64,000 nucleotides of DNA from Kushneria avicenniae (lineage in GTDB: Bacteria > Pseudomonadota > Gammaproteobacteria > Pseudomonadales > Halomonadaceae), in assembly GCF_900112585.1 (NCBI RefSeq), contig NZ_FOLY01000003.1, positions 248,001-312,000 of the forward strand, written 5' to 3'. Positions 1 through 8,076 of the stretch are shown piece after piece (position 1 is the first letter of the stretch; each line of letters opens with the position of its first letter). The notes beneath the pieces were generated by a model. That model ran no database searches. It was given only the letters and a program-made list of their open reading frames with translations, and was not told the DNA's origin. Made by a program: the position numbers and the translations under genes.

Positions 1-266
1 AGCACTCACTGACGCGACAGCAAAGCGCAGAGCTGCCCAGCGAGGGAACCGTCACCGGCGCGCTGCAGGTACCGGCCAGCGGTCAGCCAGTGCTGTTTCT
101 GGCTGACCACCCATTGACCGGCGGCTATCCGGTAATCGCCTGCGTGGCCGATCACCATCTGGACCTCGCCGGGCAGATTCCGCCCGGCGCCACCGTTCGC
201 TTTCACCCGATTACCCGTTTTGCACCGCTGGCCGGTGGCAACGCATCGCACGAGGTCACCTCATGA
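1..266 (+). CDS. pxpC: 5-oxoprolinase subunit C / KipA-like biotin-dependent carboxyltransferase family protein, C-terminal part
   Basis: The gene is cut by the left edge; the readable frame starts at base 3 and gives the last 87 residues. The segment with GGYPVIACVADHHLDLAGQ followed by PPGATVRF matches the C-terminus of the PxpC/KipA family. That family forms 5-oxoprolinase with PxpA and PxpB, or the carboxyltransferase part of urea carboxylase-type enzymes. The stop overlaps the next start (ATGA at 263-266), so it is translationally coupled to the biotin carboxylase. The partner PxpB is expected upstream, outside the window. The family call is good; whether the substrate is 5-oxoproline is open. 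Confidence 0.75.
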   Translation, partial: HSLTRQQSAELPSEGTVTGALQVPASGQPVLFLADHPLTGGYPVIACVADHHLDLAGQIPPGATVRFHPITRFAPLAGGNASHEVTS

Positions 267-2038
267 ACGTTCCCGATACACAGCCCCCGTTGAAAAACAG
301 CCTGCGCCCGCTGAAAAGGGTCTTGATTGCCAATCGCGGCGAGATCGCCGTGCGCCTTATCAACGCCTGCCGCGACTACAATGTCGCCTCGATCGCCGTG
401 TACGCCGAGGGCGATCTGGACGCCCTGCATGTCCAGCTGGCCGATGAGGCCTTCGCACTGGGCGGCGAACGTGCGAGCGAGAGCTATCTGTCGATCGAAC
501 GACTGCTGGACGTGGCCCGCCGTGCCGGCGCCGATGCCATCCATCCGGGCTACGGCTTTCTCTCCGAGCGTGCCGACTTCGCCCGCGCCGTACAGGAAGC
601 CGGCATGGTCTGGATCGGCCCGAACCCGGAGACCATCGACGTGCTGGGCGACAAGGTCAAGGCGCGCCGGCTGGCACTCGAAGTGGGCGCGCCGCTGGCG
701 CGCGGCACCGAAAGCCCGGTGGACAGCGCCGAGGAGGTCGTGGCCTTTGCCGACGAGGTCGGCCTGCCGATCGCCATCAAGGCGGCCTTCGGCGGCGGCG
801 GACGCGGGCTCAAGGTCGCCTGGCGCATGGATGAAGTCACCGAGTGCTATCACTCGGCGGTGCGCGAGGCCGAGGCTGCCTTCGGGCGGGGCGAGTGCTT
901 TGTCGAGCAGTATCTGGATCGTCCACGCCACATCGAGGCCCAGATCATCGGTGATCATCACGGCAACGTGGTGGTGGTCGGCACCCGGGACTGCTCGCTG
1001 CAGCGGCGCAACCAGAAGCTCGTCGAGGAGGCGCCAGCGCCCTTTTTGAGCGACGAGCAGCGCCGCCGGATCCACCAGGCCGCCCACGACATCGGCACCC
1101 GGGCGAACTATGTCAGCGCCGGCACGGTGGAATTTCTGCTGGGCAGCGACGACACCCTGTCGTTTCTGGAGGTCAACACGCGACTGCAGGTCGAGCACCC
1201 GGTCACCGAGGAGACCGCCGGCGTGGATCTCGTCATCGAGCAGCTGCGCGTTGCCGAAGGCCATCCGCTCTCCTTTACCGAGAGCCCGACGCCGCGCGGC
1301 CACAGCTTCGAGTTTCGCATCAACGCCGAGGACCCCGCCAAGGGCTTTCTGCCCACGCCGGGGCCGGTCGAGACGTTCAGGGCGCCCACCGGTGCCGGCG
1401 TGCGGCTGGATACCGGTGTAGAAGGCGGCGGTCACGTCTCCGGCCATTTCGACTCATTGATGGCCAAGCTGATTGTCACCGGCGCGAGTCGCGAACAGGC
1501 CATTGCCCGGGCCCGGCGCGCGCTGGCGCATTTCGAGATCGAGGGCGTGGCCTCAACGCTGCCCTTCCATCGCGCGGTCATGGCCCATCCGGATTTCACC
1601 GGGAAGCAGATGTTCAACGTCCATACGCGCTGGATCGAGACCGACTTTCAGGACAACCTCGAGTGGGCGCCCCGCCAGAAACCGGCCGCCGAGCCCGGCA
1701 TGCTGCACGCCATGATCGACATCGACGGCAAACGCCACCGCATCGGTCTGCCTGCCGCGCTGCTGGCGCATCTGGCCCCGAGCGCGGCGGCACCAGCGCC
1801 TGAACAGACACCTGATGAAGGTGACGGCAGCGTCACATCGCCCATCAGCGGCACGCTGCTGGCCTGGCAGGTCGAGGATGGTGCCCGTGTCAGTGAAGGA
1901 GAGGTGATCGCCATCATGGAGGCGATGAAGATGGAAACGCAGATCACTGCCGAAACCGGGGGCCGGCTTGTTCATCGTGCCGAGACCGGAGCGACGCTCG
2001 AGGCCGGCCATGTCATCGCCGAGATCACGCCGGAGTAA
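263..2038 (+). CDS. Biotin carboxylase with fused C-terminal biotinyl domain
   Basis: The protein has 591 residues. The N-terminal biotin carboxylase domain starts at KRVLIANRGEIAVRL near residue 18. The ATP-grasp glycine loop is GGGGRG, and the substrate segment FLEVNTRLQVEHPVTE is intact. The C-terminal 75 residues form a biotinyl domain with EAMKMET, the biotinylated lysine being near residue 556. This is the domain order of acyl-CoA carboxylase alpha subunits. Here the coupled neighbour is a KipA-like protein rather than an acyl-CoA carboxyltransferase, so the pair resembles a split urea-carboxylase-type enzyme. The substrate is unknown. Confidence 0.85.
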   Translation: MNVPDTQPPLKNSLRPLKRVLIANRGEIAVRLINACRDYNVASIAVYAEGDLDALHVQLADEAFALGGERASESYLSIERLLDVARRAGADAIHPGYGFLSERADFARAVQEAGMVWIGPNPETIDVLGDKVKARRLALEVGAPLARGTESPVDSAEEVVAFADEVGLPIAIKAAFGGGGRGLKVAWRMDEVTECYHSAVREAEAAFGRGECFVEQYLDRPRHIEAQIIGDHHGNVVVVGTRDCSLQRRNQKLVEEAPAPFLSDEQRRRIHQAAHDIGTRANYVSAGTVEFLLGSDDTLSFLEVNTRLQVEHPVTEETAGVDLVIEQLRVAEGHPLSFTESPTPRGHSFEFRINAEDPAKGFLPTPGPVETFRAPTGAGVRLDTGVEGGGHVSGHFDSLMAKLIVTGASREQAIARARRALAHFEIEGVASTLPFHRAVMAHPDFTGKQMFNVHTRWIETDFQDNLEWAPRQKPAAEPGMLHAMIDIDGKRHRIGLPAALLAHLAPSAAAPAPEQTPDEGDGSVTSPISGTLLAWQVEDGARVSEGEVIAIMEAMKMETQITAETGGRLVHRAETGATLEAGHVIAEITPE

Positions 2039-2060
2039 CAGCGCGATTGCTGCGAGAAGC

Positions 2061-2089
2061 ACAGGGGCGCTGCGGCGCCCCTGTTCGGT
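2061..2089 (+). terminator. Hairpin after the biotin carboxylase gene
   Basis: A perfect 10-bp stem (2061-2070 with 2075-2084) and a 4-base loop lie 22 bases after the stop. The following tract is only mildly T-rich, so the terminator may be weak. Confidence 0.5.
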
Positions 2090-2356
2090 GTCTGTTATTG
2101 CCTGACGATGCAAAATCGCAAAAGGCCCAAAAACGACGCCAAAAGGTCGCAAAAGGACAACAAACGCTGTGATATATCCTGCTTATACCAAAGATAACAA
2201 TAAAGCGTTCGCTAACGGCCACTGACCTGCCAGATTGAAGGATGCCCCTGCTCAATGTTCGCTACCGCTTGTGATGAGGCCACGTCAGGGCGACGCTGCC
2301 GCCGGGTGGACGACGCCGGTCAGGGCCCATCCGGATACGCTACAGGAGTACATGTC
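2090..2356. other. Intergenic region with short AAAAGG-containing repeats
   Basis: No gene is visible. TCGCAAAAGG occurs at 2116-2125 and 2147-2156, and CGCCAAAAGG lies directly before the second copy at 2137-2146. The tract is more AT-rich than its surroundings and presumably carries the promoter of the stress-protein gene. The repeats may be chance; no regulator is suggested. Confidence 0.35.
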
Positions 2357-2872
2357 ATGGAAGAACAGCTTGTTGTTGCCGTATATGACACCGAAGCCAA
2401 TGCTGACGCCGCCATGCAGGACCTGCGCGATGCCGGCATCCCCGAAGAGGCCATCAACCGTCACGCGCAGACGCATCACGACAGCGCCACGGCCCATGAG
2501 GCGCACGACAAGAAGGAAAAGCCGAGCATCTGGCAGCGCATCTTCGGCAAGCACGATGAAGACACCAGCGCCTATGACCGCAACCTGGAACGTGGCGCCA
2601 CCGTGATTGCCGTCAGAGCCCCGTCCGCCGAGCTGGATAATATCGAGTCCATCCTGGAACGACACGATCCGATCGATATCGATGAACAGCACGTCGAAGG
2701 CAGCGACGGGCTGGCAACCGGCACCAGCATGGGAACAGGCTCCGCGCCGAACATGCCCCCCGACACTGCCGATCGGGACACGCCGCCTCGCGTACGTCGC
2801 CACACGGTCAACCGCCCGGAAGATGACGGCACGTCCCTGCGCGACGATCCGCTTGATCCCGACAGACGCTGA
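2357..2872 (+). CDS. General stress protein 17M (YflT)-like domain protein
   Basis: The protein has 171 residues. The start at 2357 is chosen because AGGAG at 2344-2348 lies 8 bases upstream; the open frame extends further 5' without a better signal. The N-terminal 30 residues (VVAVYDTEANADAAMQDL) match the YflT/GS17M fold found in bacterial stress proteins. The C-terminal third is acidic, rich in Asp, Pro and Arg, and probably disordered, which is common in halophiles. Molecular function is unknown. It appears monocistronic, with its own terminator. Confidence 0.7.
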   Translation: MEEQLVVAVYDTEANADAAMQDLRDAGIPEEAINRHAQTHHDSATAHEAHDKKEKPSIWQRIFGKHDEDTSAYDRNLERGATVIAVRAPSAELDNIESILERHDPIDIDEQHVEGSDGLATGTSMGTGSAPNMPPDTADRDTPPRVRRHTVNRPEDDGTSLRDDPLDPDRR

Positions 2873-2890
2873 GCTTGCCATCCTCATCAA

Positions 2891-2918
2891 AAACCCGGTG
2901 TATGGCACCGGGTTTTTT
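2891..2918 (+). terminator. Intrinsic terminator after the stress-protein gene
   Basis: A 10-bp perfect stem AAACCCGGTG/CACCGGGTTT (2891-2900 and 2906-2915) with a 5-base loop ends in six T. The 230 bases from here to 3152 hold nothing I can name. Confidence 0.9.
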
Positions 2919-3151
2919 AACGTCCGATATTGAGTGTTCATACTGCGCTCAAGGGCGATCCTGGGCCGGAGAACAGCGGCCCGAGCTTCTCGACAATGAG
3001 CCAGTGTCGTGACAGCGCCATCAGCGCGGTGAGAAAGTGCTCGGTCAGGTCGATCGTCGACGCGGTGACTGACCCCAGAGGCAGTAGAAGCCATTGCCCT
3101 GACGTCAAAACGCCCTTTTTCACGACATGGACAGCACGGCCTGCGACGAGG

Positions 3152-4483
3152 TCACATCATCTCGGGCTGTCGAATGCGGCTGCCACGGGCAAAGCGATCA
3201 AGCCGATAGGGCGCCGGATCCACCATCGGCGTGGCGCCGGTCACGATATCCGCCGTCAATTGCCCGGCCGCCGGACCGATGCCAAAACCGTGACCGGAAA
3301 AGCCCGAGGCAATGACCAGTCCCGGAAGGGCCTCGACCGGCGAGATGATCGGCACCATGTCCGGCGTGGTATCGATCATGCCGCCCCAGGCGCGGGCAAT
3401 ATGAACGCCCCTGAGTGCGGGGTATTCGCTGTGAAGCGCGGCCAGTGTGGCCCGGGCCTGCGCCATGTCGGGCATGGGATCAAGAATGCGCTGCCGCTCG
3501 AACGGAGAGATCTGATCAAACTGCCAGCTGCCAGCGGCCTCCGGTCCGTGAAAGAAGGAGCGACCCAGGCGCACCTGCAGCTTCTTGGCCAGCTTGCTGC
3601 GGTAGGCACCGTAGAATTTCGTGGCGTAGCGAAGCCCCTGCGGGCTGATCTCGACCCGCCCCAGGCCCGGCATGGCCAGCGTATAGCCGCCATCCAGCCG
3701 CCGTCGCAGGGCAATTGTCGGCGTGGTGAGACAGCCCGGCGTCACCTGGTCGCCCGGGGTGGTCTGAAGCGTGGTGCCCATGATGTTGGCCGCGGGCAGC
3801 TCGACTCCGTGGCGACGACAGAAGCGCGAACTCCAGGCGCCGCCGGCGCACACCACGCTTGAGGTGCGGATCAGACCGCGCTCGGTCCATACGCCGCTGA
3901 CGTGGCCGCCGGCAAGCTCCAGCCCGCGCACCGCACAGTTCTGATGGACAAATGCGCCGCGCTTGCGGGCGCCGTGGGCGATCGCCGGACAGGCCATCGA
4001 GGGTTCGGCGTGGCCATCGGTCGGTGAGAAGATGCCGCCGAGCCAGCGCGAGGTCGTCCCCGGTGCCCGCTCGTGCGCCTGCTCGGCCGTGAGCACATGG
4101 CTGACAAAACCGTGGGCGCGCGCCTTCTCGCCCCACGCCTCCCATTTGGCCAGGCTTTCGGGGTTGTCGGTGGTATAGACGATGCCGCTGCGGCGAAAGC
4201 CCACGTCGCGCCCGATCTCCCCGGACAGGGCCTCCCAGCGATTCAGGCTGTGCATGGCCAGCGGCAGCTCGAACATGTCACGGTTCTGCTGGCGCACCCA
4301 GCCCCAGTTGCGACTCGACTGTTCGCCACCGATCAGCCCCTTTTCCAGCAGCGCCACTGACACGCCCCGACACGCCAGCTCATGGGCCGTGGTGGTGCCC
4401 ACGATGCCGCCACCGATGACCACGACATCCACCTGCTCGGGAAAATCAGCGCTGTCGTGCACGGTATCCACATTGACGAACAT
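3152..4483 (-). CDS. FAD-dependent oxidoreductase of the DAO/GlpD amine oxidase type
   Basis: The protein has 443 residues. A Rossmann FAD site VVVIGGGIVGTTTAHEL lies near residues 20-36, followed by an ELLEKG-like beta2 end (ALLEKGLIGGEQSS). The GEQSSRNWGW segment is typical of D-amino-acid/glycine/sarcosine oxidase-like flavoproteins. The C-terminus SGFSGHGFGIGPAAGQL is the second FAD-contact region of this fold. Amine or amino-acid substrates are likely, but the substrate cannot be read from sequence. It is transcribed divergently from the GNAT gene across a 360-bp gap. Confidence 0.8.
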   Translation of the reverse strand: MFVNVDTVHDSADFPEQVDVVVIGGGIVGTTTAHELACRGVSVALLEKGLIGGEQSSRNWGWVRQQNRDMFELPLAMHSLNRWEALSGEIGRDVGFRRSGIVYTTDNPESLAKWEAWGEKARAHGFVSHVLTAEQAHERAPGTTSRWLGGIFSPTDGHAEPSMACPAIAHGARKRGAFVHQNCAVRGLELAGGHVSGVWTERGLIRTSSVVCAGGAWSSRFCRRHGVELPAANIMGTTLQTTPGDQVTPGCLTTPTIALRRRLDGGYTLAMPGLGRVEISPQGLRYATKFYGAYRSKLAKKLQVRLGRSFFHGPEAAGSWQFDQISPFERQRILDPMPDMAQARATLAALHSEYPALRGVHIARAWGGMIDTTPDMVPIISPVEALPGLVIASGFSGHGFGIGPAAGQLTADIVTGATPMVDPAPYRLDRFARGSRIRQPEMM

Positions 4484-4844
4484 GTTCGAAAACCTCTTGT
4501 TGCTGGTGTCCCCGGCCGGGCCCCTGTGCCCGACAGGATACGGGCACGCTGGAGTGTCGGCATCTGCTGTCAGCGGCCCGGGTATTCAGATCGATCAGCA
4601 CGCGCTCGTGATGCAGACTGGTCTCGAGCGCGGCGCGCACAGCATCCGACCGCTATCGACCGTGTATTGCCCGGCGGTCGGGCGAACAAGCGTTATCGCG
4701 GCGCAGTTGATGCGCCAAAGCCCCATTGATTCGGCTGGATCTGCCGAATTGCCTCTCAGGCCCTCAATGATATGGCACACATCATTGGCGGCGTGCGACA
4801 GTCAGCAGCATTGTCTGCTGATACCTCCATGGGAACCTGCTGTC
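4484..4844. promoter_or_regulatory. Divergent promoter region between FAD oxidoreductase and GNAT genes
   Basis: A 361-bp non-coding gap. It contains two short inverted repeats: TTCGGC/GCCGAA arms at 4730-4748 and TCAGCA/TGCTGA arms at 4802-4821. Either could bind a regulator, but none is encoded alongside. A longer open frame upstream of 4845 is not supported by any start signal. Confidence 0.35.
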
Positions 4845-5696
4845 ATGACCTCATCCTCATCGCTGCATCCAGCCGATACCTCCGAACTCTGCTGGCGCCC
4901 GCTGCACGATACCGATCTCGCGCGGGCCCACGCACTGTCACGGCAGCTGGGCTGGCCCCATCGCCCAGAGGACTGGACCATGGCGCTCGAGCTTGGCCAC
5001 GGCACGGCACTGGAAGACGCCGAGGGCGCGCTGATCGGCACCGGTTTCTGCCTGCCCCAGGGGCGCACCGCCACGCTGGGACTGGTCATCATCAGTGGTG
5101 ACTGGCAGGGCAAGGGACTCGGACGCCTGATGATGAACCGCCTGATGGCACTGGCCGGGTACCGCACCCAGCTGCTGGTGGCCACGGTGGCCGGCGCCCC
5201 GCTCTATCAAAAGCTGGGCTTCACGCCGTGCAATACGGTTTGCCAGTATCAGGGCACGGTGGCCCCGATCGTGCCGACCGGCGCGACCGTCGATGGGCTG
5301 CGCCCGCTGGCCGCTCACGACCTGGACGCCGCCTTGGCGCTCTCATCCGACAATCCGGTTCATGCCGCCGCAGTGCGTCAGGCCACGGACGGCGCCGTCA
5401 TCGAGCGCGACGGGCAACTGGTGGGGCTGGCCCTGCGCCGCCCCTTCGGCCGCGGCGAGCAGATCGGCCCTGTCATGGCCGAAACGCCGGAACAGGCCCG
5501 AACGCTGGTGACCTCGCTGCTGGCGCGCGCCGAAGGCGCCTTCATGCGTCTGGATCTGGTCGACCCGAAAGATGACGACTGGCTGAGCGCCGCGGGGCTG
5601 GCCTGTGTGGACCGGGTAGTGCGCATGCGCCGCGGCCCGAAGGTAGAAGAAGGCCCTCTGGTGCGGTTTGGCCTGATCACCCAGGCCATGGGCTAG
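4845..5696 (+). CDS. GNAT-family N-acetyltransferase with two acetyltransferase-fold domains
   Basis: The protein has 283 residues from the ATG at 4845. The first domain (about 15-140) is a canonical GNAT fold with the acetyl-CoA loop GDWQGKGLGRLMM and the beta-strand/turn YQKLGF. The second (about 150-283) resembles the YitI-type C-terminal Acetyltransf_18 domain. This architecture occurs in GNAT proteins acting on small molecules or amines. The substrate is not evident. There is no strong ribosome site, and the frame is open much further upstream, so the start is uncertain by tens of codons. Confidence 0.75.
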   Translation: MTSSSSLHPADTSELCWRPLHDTDLARAHALSRQLGWPHRPEDWTMALELGHGTALEDAEGALIGTGFCLPQGRTATLGLVIISGDWQGKGLGRLMMNRLMALAGYRTQLLVATVAGAPLYQKLGFTPCNTVCQYQGTVAPIVPTGATVDGLRPLAAHDLDAALALSSDNPVHAAAVRQATDGAVIERDGQLVGLALRRPFGRGEQIGPVMAETPEQARTLVTSLLARAEGAFMRLDLVDPKDDDWLSAAGLACVDRVVRMRRGPKVEEGPLVRFGLITQAMG

Positions 5697-5724
5697 GCCA
5701 TCGATCGATCATGAAAAGGGGCCA

Positions 5725-5740
5725 TGTTTCACGTGAAACA
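5725..5740. promoter_or_regulatory. parS: parS centromere-like site (perfect consensus)
   Basis: TGTTTCACGTGAAACA is identical to the consensus chromosomal ParB-binding site. It sits at the centre of a perfect 30-bp palindrome (5718-5747), between the GNAT stop and the convergent aldo/keto reductase stop. ParB-CTP nucleates on such sites and spreads for origin segregation. Confidence 0.92.
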
Positions 5741-5779
5741 TGGCCCCCGAACCTTTCAAAGGGCCACCGCCCCTGAATC

Positions 5780-6919
5780 TCAGCGCTGCACCGGCACGGG
5801 CGCGTCCTCCTCGATCAGGCCTTCCGATTTCAGGGCGGTCCAGAAATCCGCTGGAATGTCGGCGGTCATCGAGGCGTCATTTTCTCTGGCATGCTCAGCC
5901 GTGCGCGCGCCCGGGATGGTCGCACCGACCACGTCGGGAGCGGCCGTGAACTGCAGCGCTGCGGTGCGCAGATCGGTGCCGTGTGCTTCCGCGATGGCGC
6001 TGATGCGATCACGTTTCTGCTCAAGGCCCTCGGGGATGCTGGTGTCATACATCCAGTGGGTACTGCCGGCCAGAAAGCCCGATCCCAGCGGCGCACCGAT
6101 CACCAGCGGTACGTTATGCCTTCGACACGCCGGGAACAGCCGATCCAGCGCATCACGATGATTGAGCAGGGTGTACTGCGTGGCCTGCAGAATGACATCG
6201 GGGTCGCCGGCCTCCATGGCAGCCAGACTCGGTTCGATGTCGTTGACGCCCATGCCCCACCCGCCAATGATGCCCTCGTCACGCAGACGCTCAAGCTCCG
6301 GGATGGCGCCCTTTCGGGCGATCTCGAAATAATCCTTCCACTTCTCGCCCATGTCCTCGTTGCTCGGCGCCAGATCATGGATGTAAACCAGATCAATCTT
6401 GGACACGCCCATGCGCTGCAGGCTGTCCTCGATCGAGCGACGCACGCCGTCGGCGGAGTAGTCATAGCGATAGTCGGTACGCAGGTGGCCCTTCCACATG
6501 CCGACGCTTTCCACCGAGGCGTCGGGCGTCAGCAGCCGCCCGACCTTGGTCGAGAGCAGATACTGGCTCGGGTCCCGGTCGAACAGGAAATGGCCGAGCC
6601 GGCGCTCCGAGAGCCCGAGGCCGTACCAGGGAGAGGTATCAAAGTAGCGCGCGCCGCCCTCCCACGCGGCCGCCAGCATGGCCCGGGCCTCCTCGTCGGA
6701 GGTGACCCGGTACATGTTGCCCATTTGCGTACCGCCCACCCCGTATTTGTGTTCGGGAGGGAAGCGGTCCATGGTCAGCGGCGGATTGTTCGGCAATGCC
6801 TCGTCACGCCGACCCTGATCACTATCGCTGCCCTTCTCTGCCGCCATGAGTCGCGGTGCGGCCATGCCTGCAGCGGCGGCCACGGCACTCAGGGCCAGAA
6901 AATCGCGTCGTGATGCCAT
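5780..6919 (-). CDS. Tat-exported aldo/keto reductase
   Basis: The protein has 379 residues. The N-terminus MASRRDFLALSAVAAAAGM is a twin-arginine signal followed by a hydrophobic stretch and an AEK region, so export in folded form to the periplasm is likely. The rest is an AKR barrel: KYGVGGTQMGN near residue 60, RYFDTSPWYG, the catalytic-lysine strand LLSTKVG, and IDLVYIHDL. It resembles pyridoxal/L-fucose dehydrogenase-type AKRs. An exported NAD(P)-linked AKR is unusual, since cofactor would have to be bound before export. It is convergent with the GNAT gene across parS. Confidence 0.8.
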   Translation of the reverse strand: MASRRDFLALSAVAAAAGMAAPRLMAAEKGSDSDQGRRDEALPNNPPLTMDRFPPEHKYGVGGTQMGNMYRVTSDEEARAMLAAAWEGGARYFDTSPWYGLGLSERRLGHFLFDRDPSQYLLSTKVGRLLTPDASVESVGMWKGHLRTDYRYDYSADGVRRSIEDSLQRMGVSKIDLVYIHDLAPSNEDMGEKWKDYFEIARKGAIPELERLRDEGIIGGWGMGVNDIEPSLAAMEAGDPDVILQATQYTLLNHRDALDRLFPACRRHNVPLVIGAPLGSGFLAGSTHWMYDTSIPEGLEQKRDRISAIAEAHGTDLRTAALQFTAAPDVVGATIPGARTAEHARENDASMTADIPADFWTALKSEGLIEEDAPVPVQR

Positions 6920-7016
6920 GTATCGCTCCCTATGATGACGTCAATGCCCCTCAAGCCTGGTTCAGCACTGCCGGCCCCTCCAGTCCTCTACCCATGCCAT
7001 CAGTCCCCTTTCAGAC

Positions 7017-7052
7017 AGAAAAACGCCCGCTCGGCAATGCCGGGCGGGCGTT
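7017..7052 (-). terminator. Intrinsic terminator of the dehydrogenase-isomerase-permease operon
   Basis: A 9-bp stem AACGCCCGC/GCGGGCGTT (7022-7030 and 7044-7052) is followed on the minus strand by a five-T run. It lies 24 bases downstream of the 7076 stop. Confidence 0.85.
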
Positions 7053-7075
7053 GACAGTCGATTCACGTTATCCGC

Positions 7076-8026
7076 TTATTTCATCGGCGGCGGCCCGAGC
7101 TCCTTCATCAGCTCGGAGAGCTTCACGTAGGCCCGGTTTCGCCAGGCGATCAGATCGGGGATACGCTCGGCCGGCACGTCGGTGAAACCGCCACCGCTCT
7201 TGGTGCCCATCTTGCCCTGCTCGATCAGCGAGCTCAGCACTTCGGGCGTGGCAAAGCGTTCGGGGAAGTCGGTCTGCAGCGACTGATAGCAGAAGTTGTA
7301 GACATCAAGACCGGCCATGTCGGCGATCGCGAACGGGCCGAAAAACGGCAGGCGGAAGCCAAAGGTGGTGCGCACCAGGGTATCGATGTCCTCGGCGCTG
7401 GCCACGCCCTCTTCCAGCAGCTGGGTCGCCTCGTGAAACAGCGCGTACTGCAGGCGGTTGAGCACGAAGCCGGTCACGTCCTTGACCGTAGCGGTCTCCT
7501 TGCCGGTTTCATGAACGATGGTGCAGGCGCGCTCGACAACGTCCGGGGCGGTGCCTTCATGCGGGATGATCTCCACGCCCGGCACGAACGGCGACGGGTT
7601 GGAGAAATGCACGCCGAGAAAACGCTCGGGATTGGTCACGGCCTCGGAGAGCTTCGCAATCGAGATGGTCGAGGTGTTGGTGGCAATGATGGCATCCGGT
7701 CGCGCGGCAGCACTGACGCGCTTGAAGATGTCGTGCTTGATGTCGATCTTCTCGGGCACCGCTTCCTCAATGAAGTCGGCGTCACGCACCGCATCCTCGA
7801 TCGATTCGGCCACCTTGACCTGACGTTCGATGCGCTCGACGGCGTCACTCGGGAACAGGCCGTCGGCGACAAACCTGCGGGTTTCCTCGATCAGTCGTTC
7901 GCGGTTGGCCTGAGTGACCTCAAGCGACACATCGCTGATCAGTACCTCGGCGCCGGCCAGCGCCATGACCTGGGCGATACCGCCGCCCATGTAACCTGAA
8001 CCGACAATGGCAATCCTGCGTGTCAT
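7076..8026 (-). CDS. 3-hydroxyacyl-CoA dehydrogenase-family NAD-dependent dehydrogenase
   Basis: The protein has 316 residues. The N-terminal NAD site is IAIVGSGYMGGGIA. The catalytic region HFSNPSPFVPGVEIIP replaces the usual HFFNP of 3-hydroxybutyryl-CoA dehydrogenases. The C-terminal helical domain carries GFVLNRLQYALFHEA and FGPFAIADMAGLDVY. The same fold includes L-gulonate 3-dehydrogenase. The neighbours are a GntP permease and a sugar isomerase-like protein, so a sugar-acid or other hydroxyacid substrate is as likely as an acyl-CoA. It is the third gene of the operon, 50 bases after the isomerase. Confidence 0.8.
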   Translation of the reverse strand: MTRRIAIVGSGYMGGGIAQVMALAGAEVLISDVSLEVTQANRERLIEETRRFVADGLFPSDAVERIERQVKVAESIEDAVRDADFIEEAVPEKIDIKHDIFKRVSAAARPDAIIATNTSTISIAKLSEAVTNPERFLGVHFSNPSPFVPGVEIIPHEGTAPDVVERACTIVHETGKETATVKDVTGFVLNRLQYALFHEATQLLEEGVASAEDIDTLVRTTFGFRLPFFGPFAIADMAGLDVYNFCYQSLQTDFPERFATPEVLSSLIEQGKMGTKSGGGFTDVPAERIPDLIAWRNRAYVKLSELMKELGPPPMK

Positions 8027-8076
8027 GAAACATTACTCCCTGTACTCATGGGGTCGTCATATCGCGTCACGGGCCT

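Noticed and set aside
203-1447. Long open frame (414 codons) on the minus strand opposite the biotin carboxylase gene
   Set aside because: It is antisense to a gene with complete family motifs; high GC content makes long opposite-strand frames common.
4182-4844. In-frame 5' extension of the GNAT protein by 221 codons
   Set aside because: The extension runs into the divergent FAD oxidoreductase gene, has no domain similarity and no start signal; the ATG at 4845 fits the GNAT domain start.
5718-5747. The 30-bp palindrome read as a Rho-independent terminator
   Set aside because: There is no T run on either strand and the core is exactly parS; it may still slow polymerase, but the primary reading is ParB binding.
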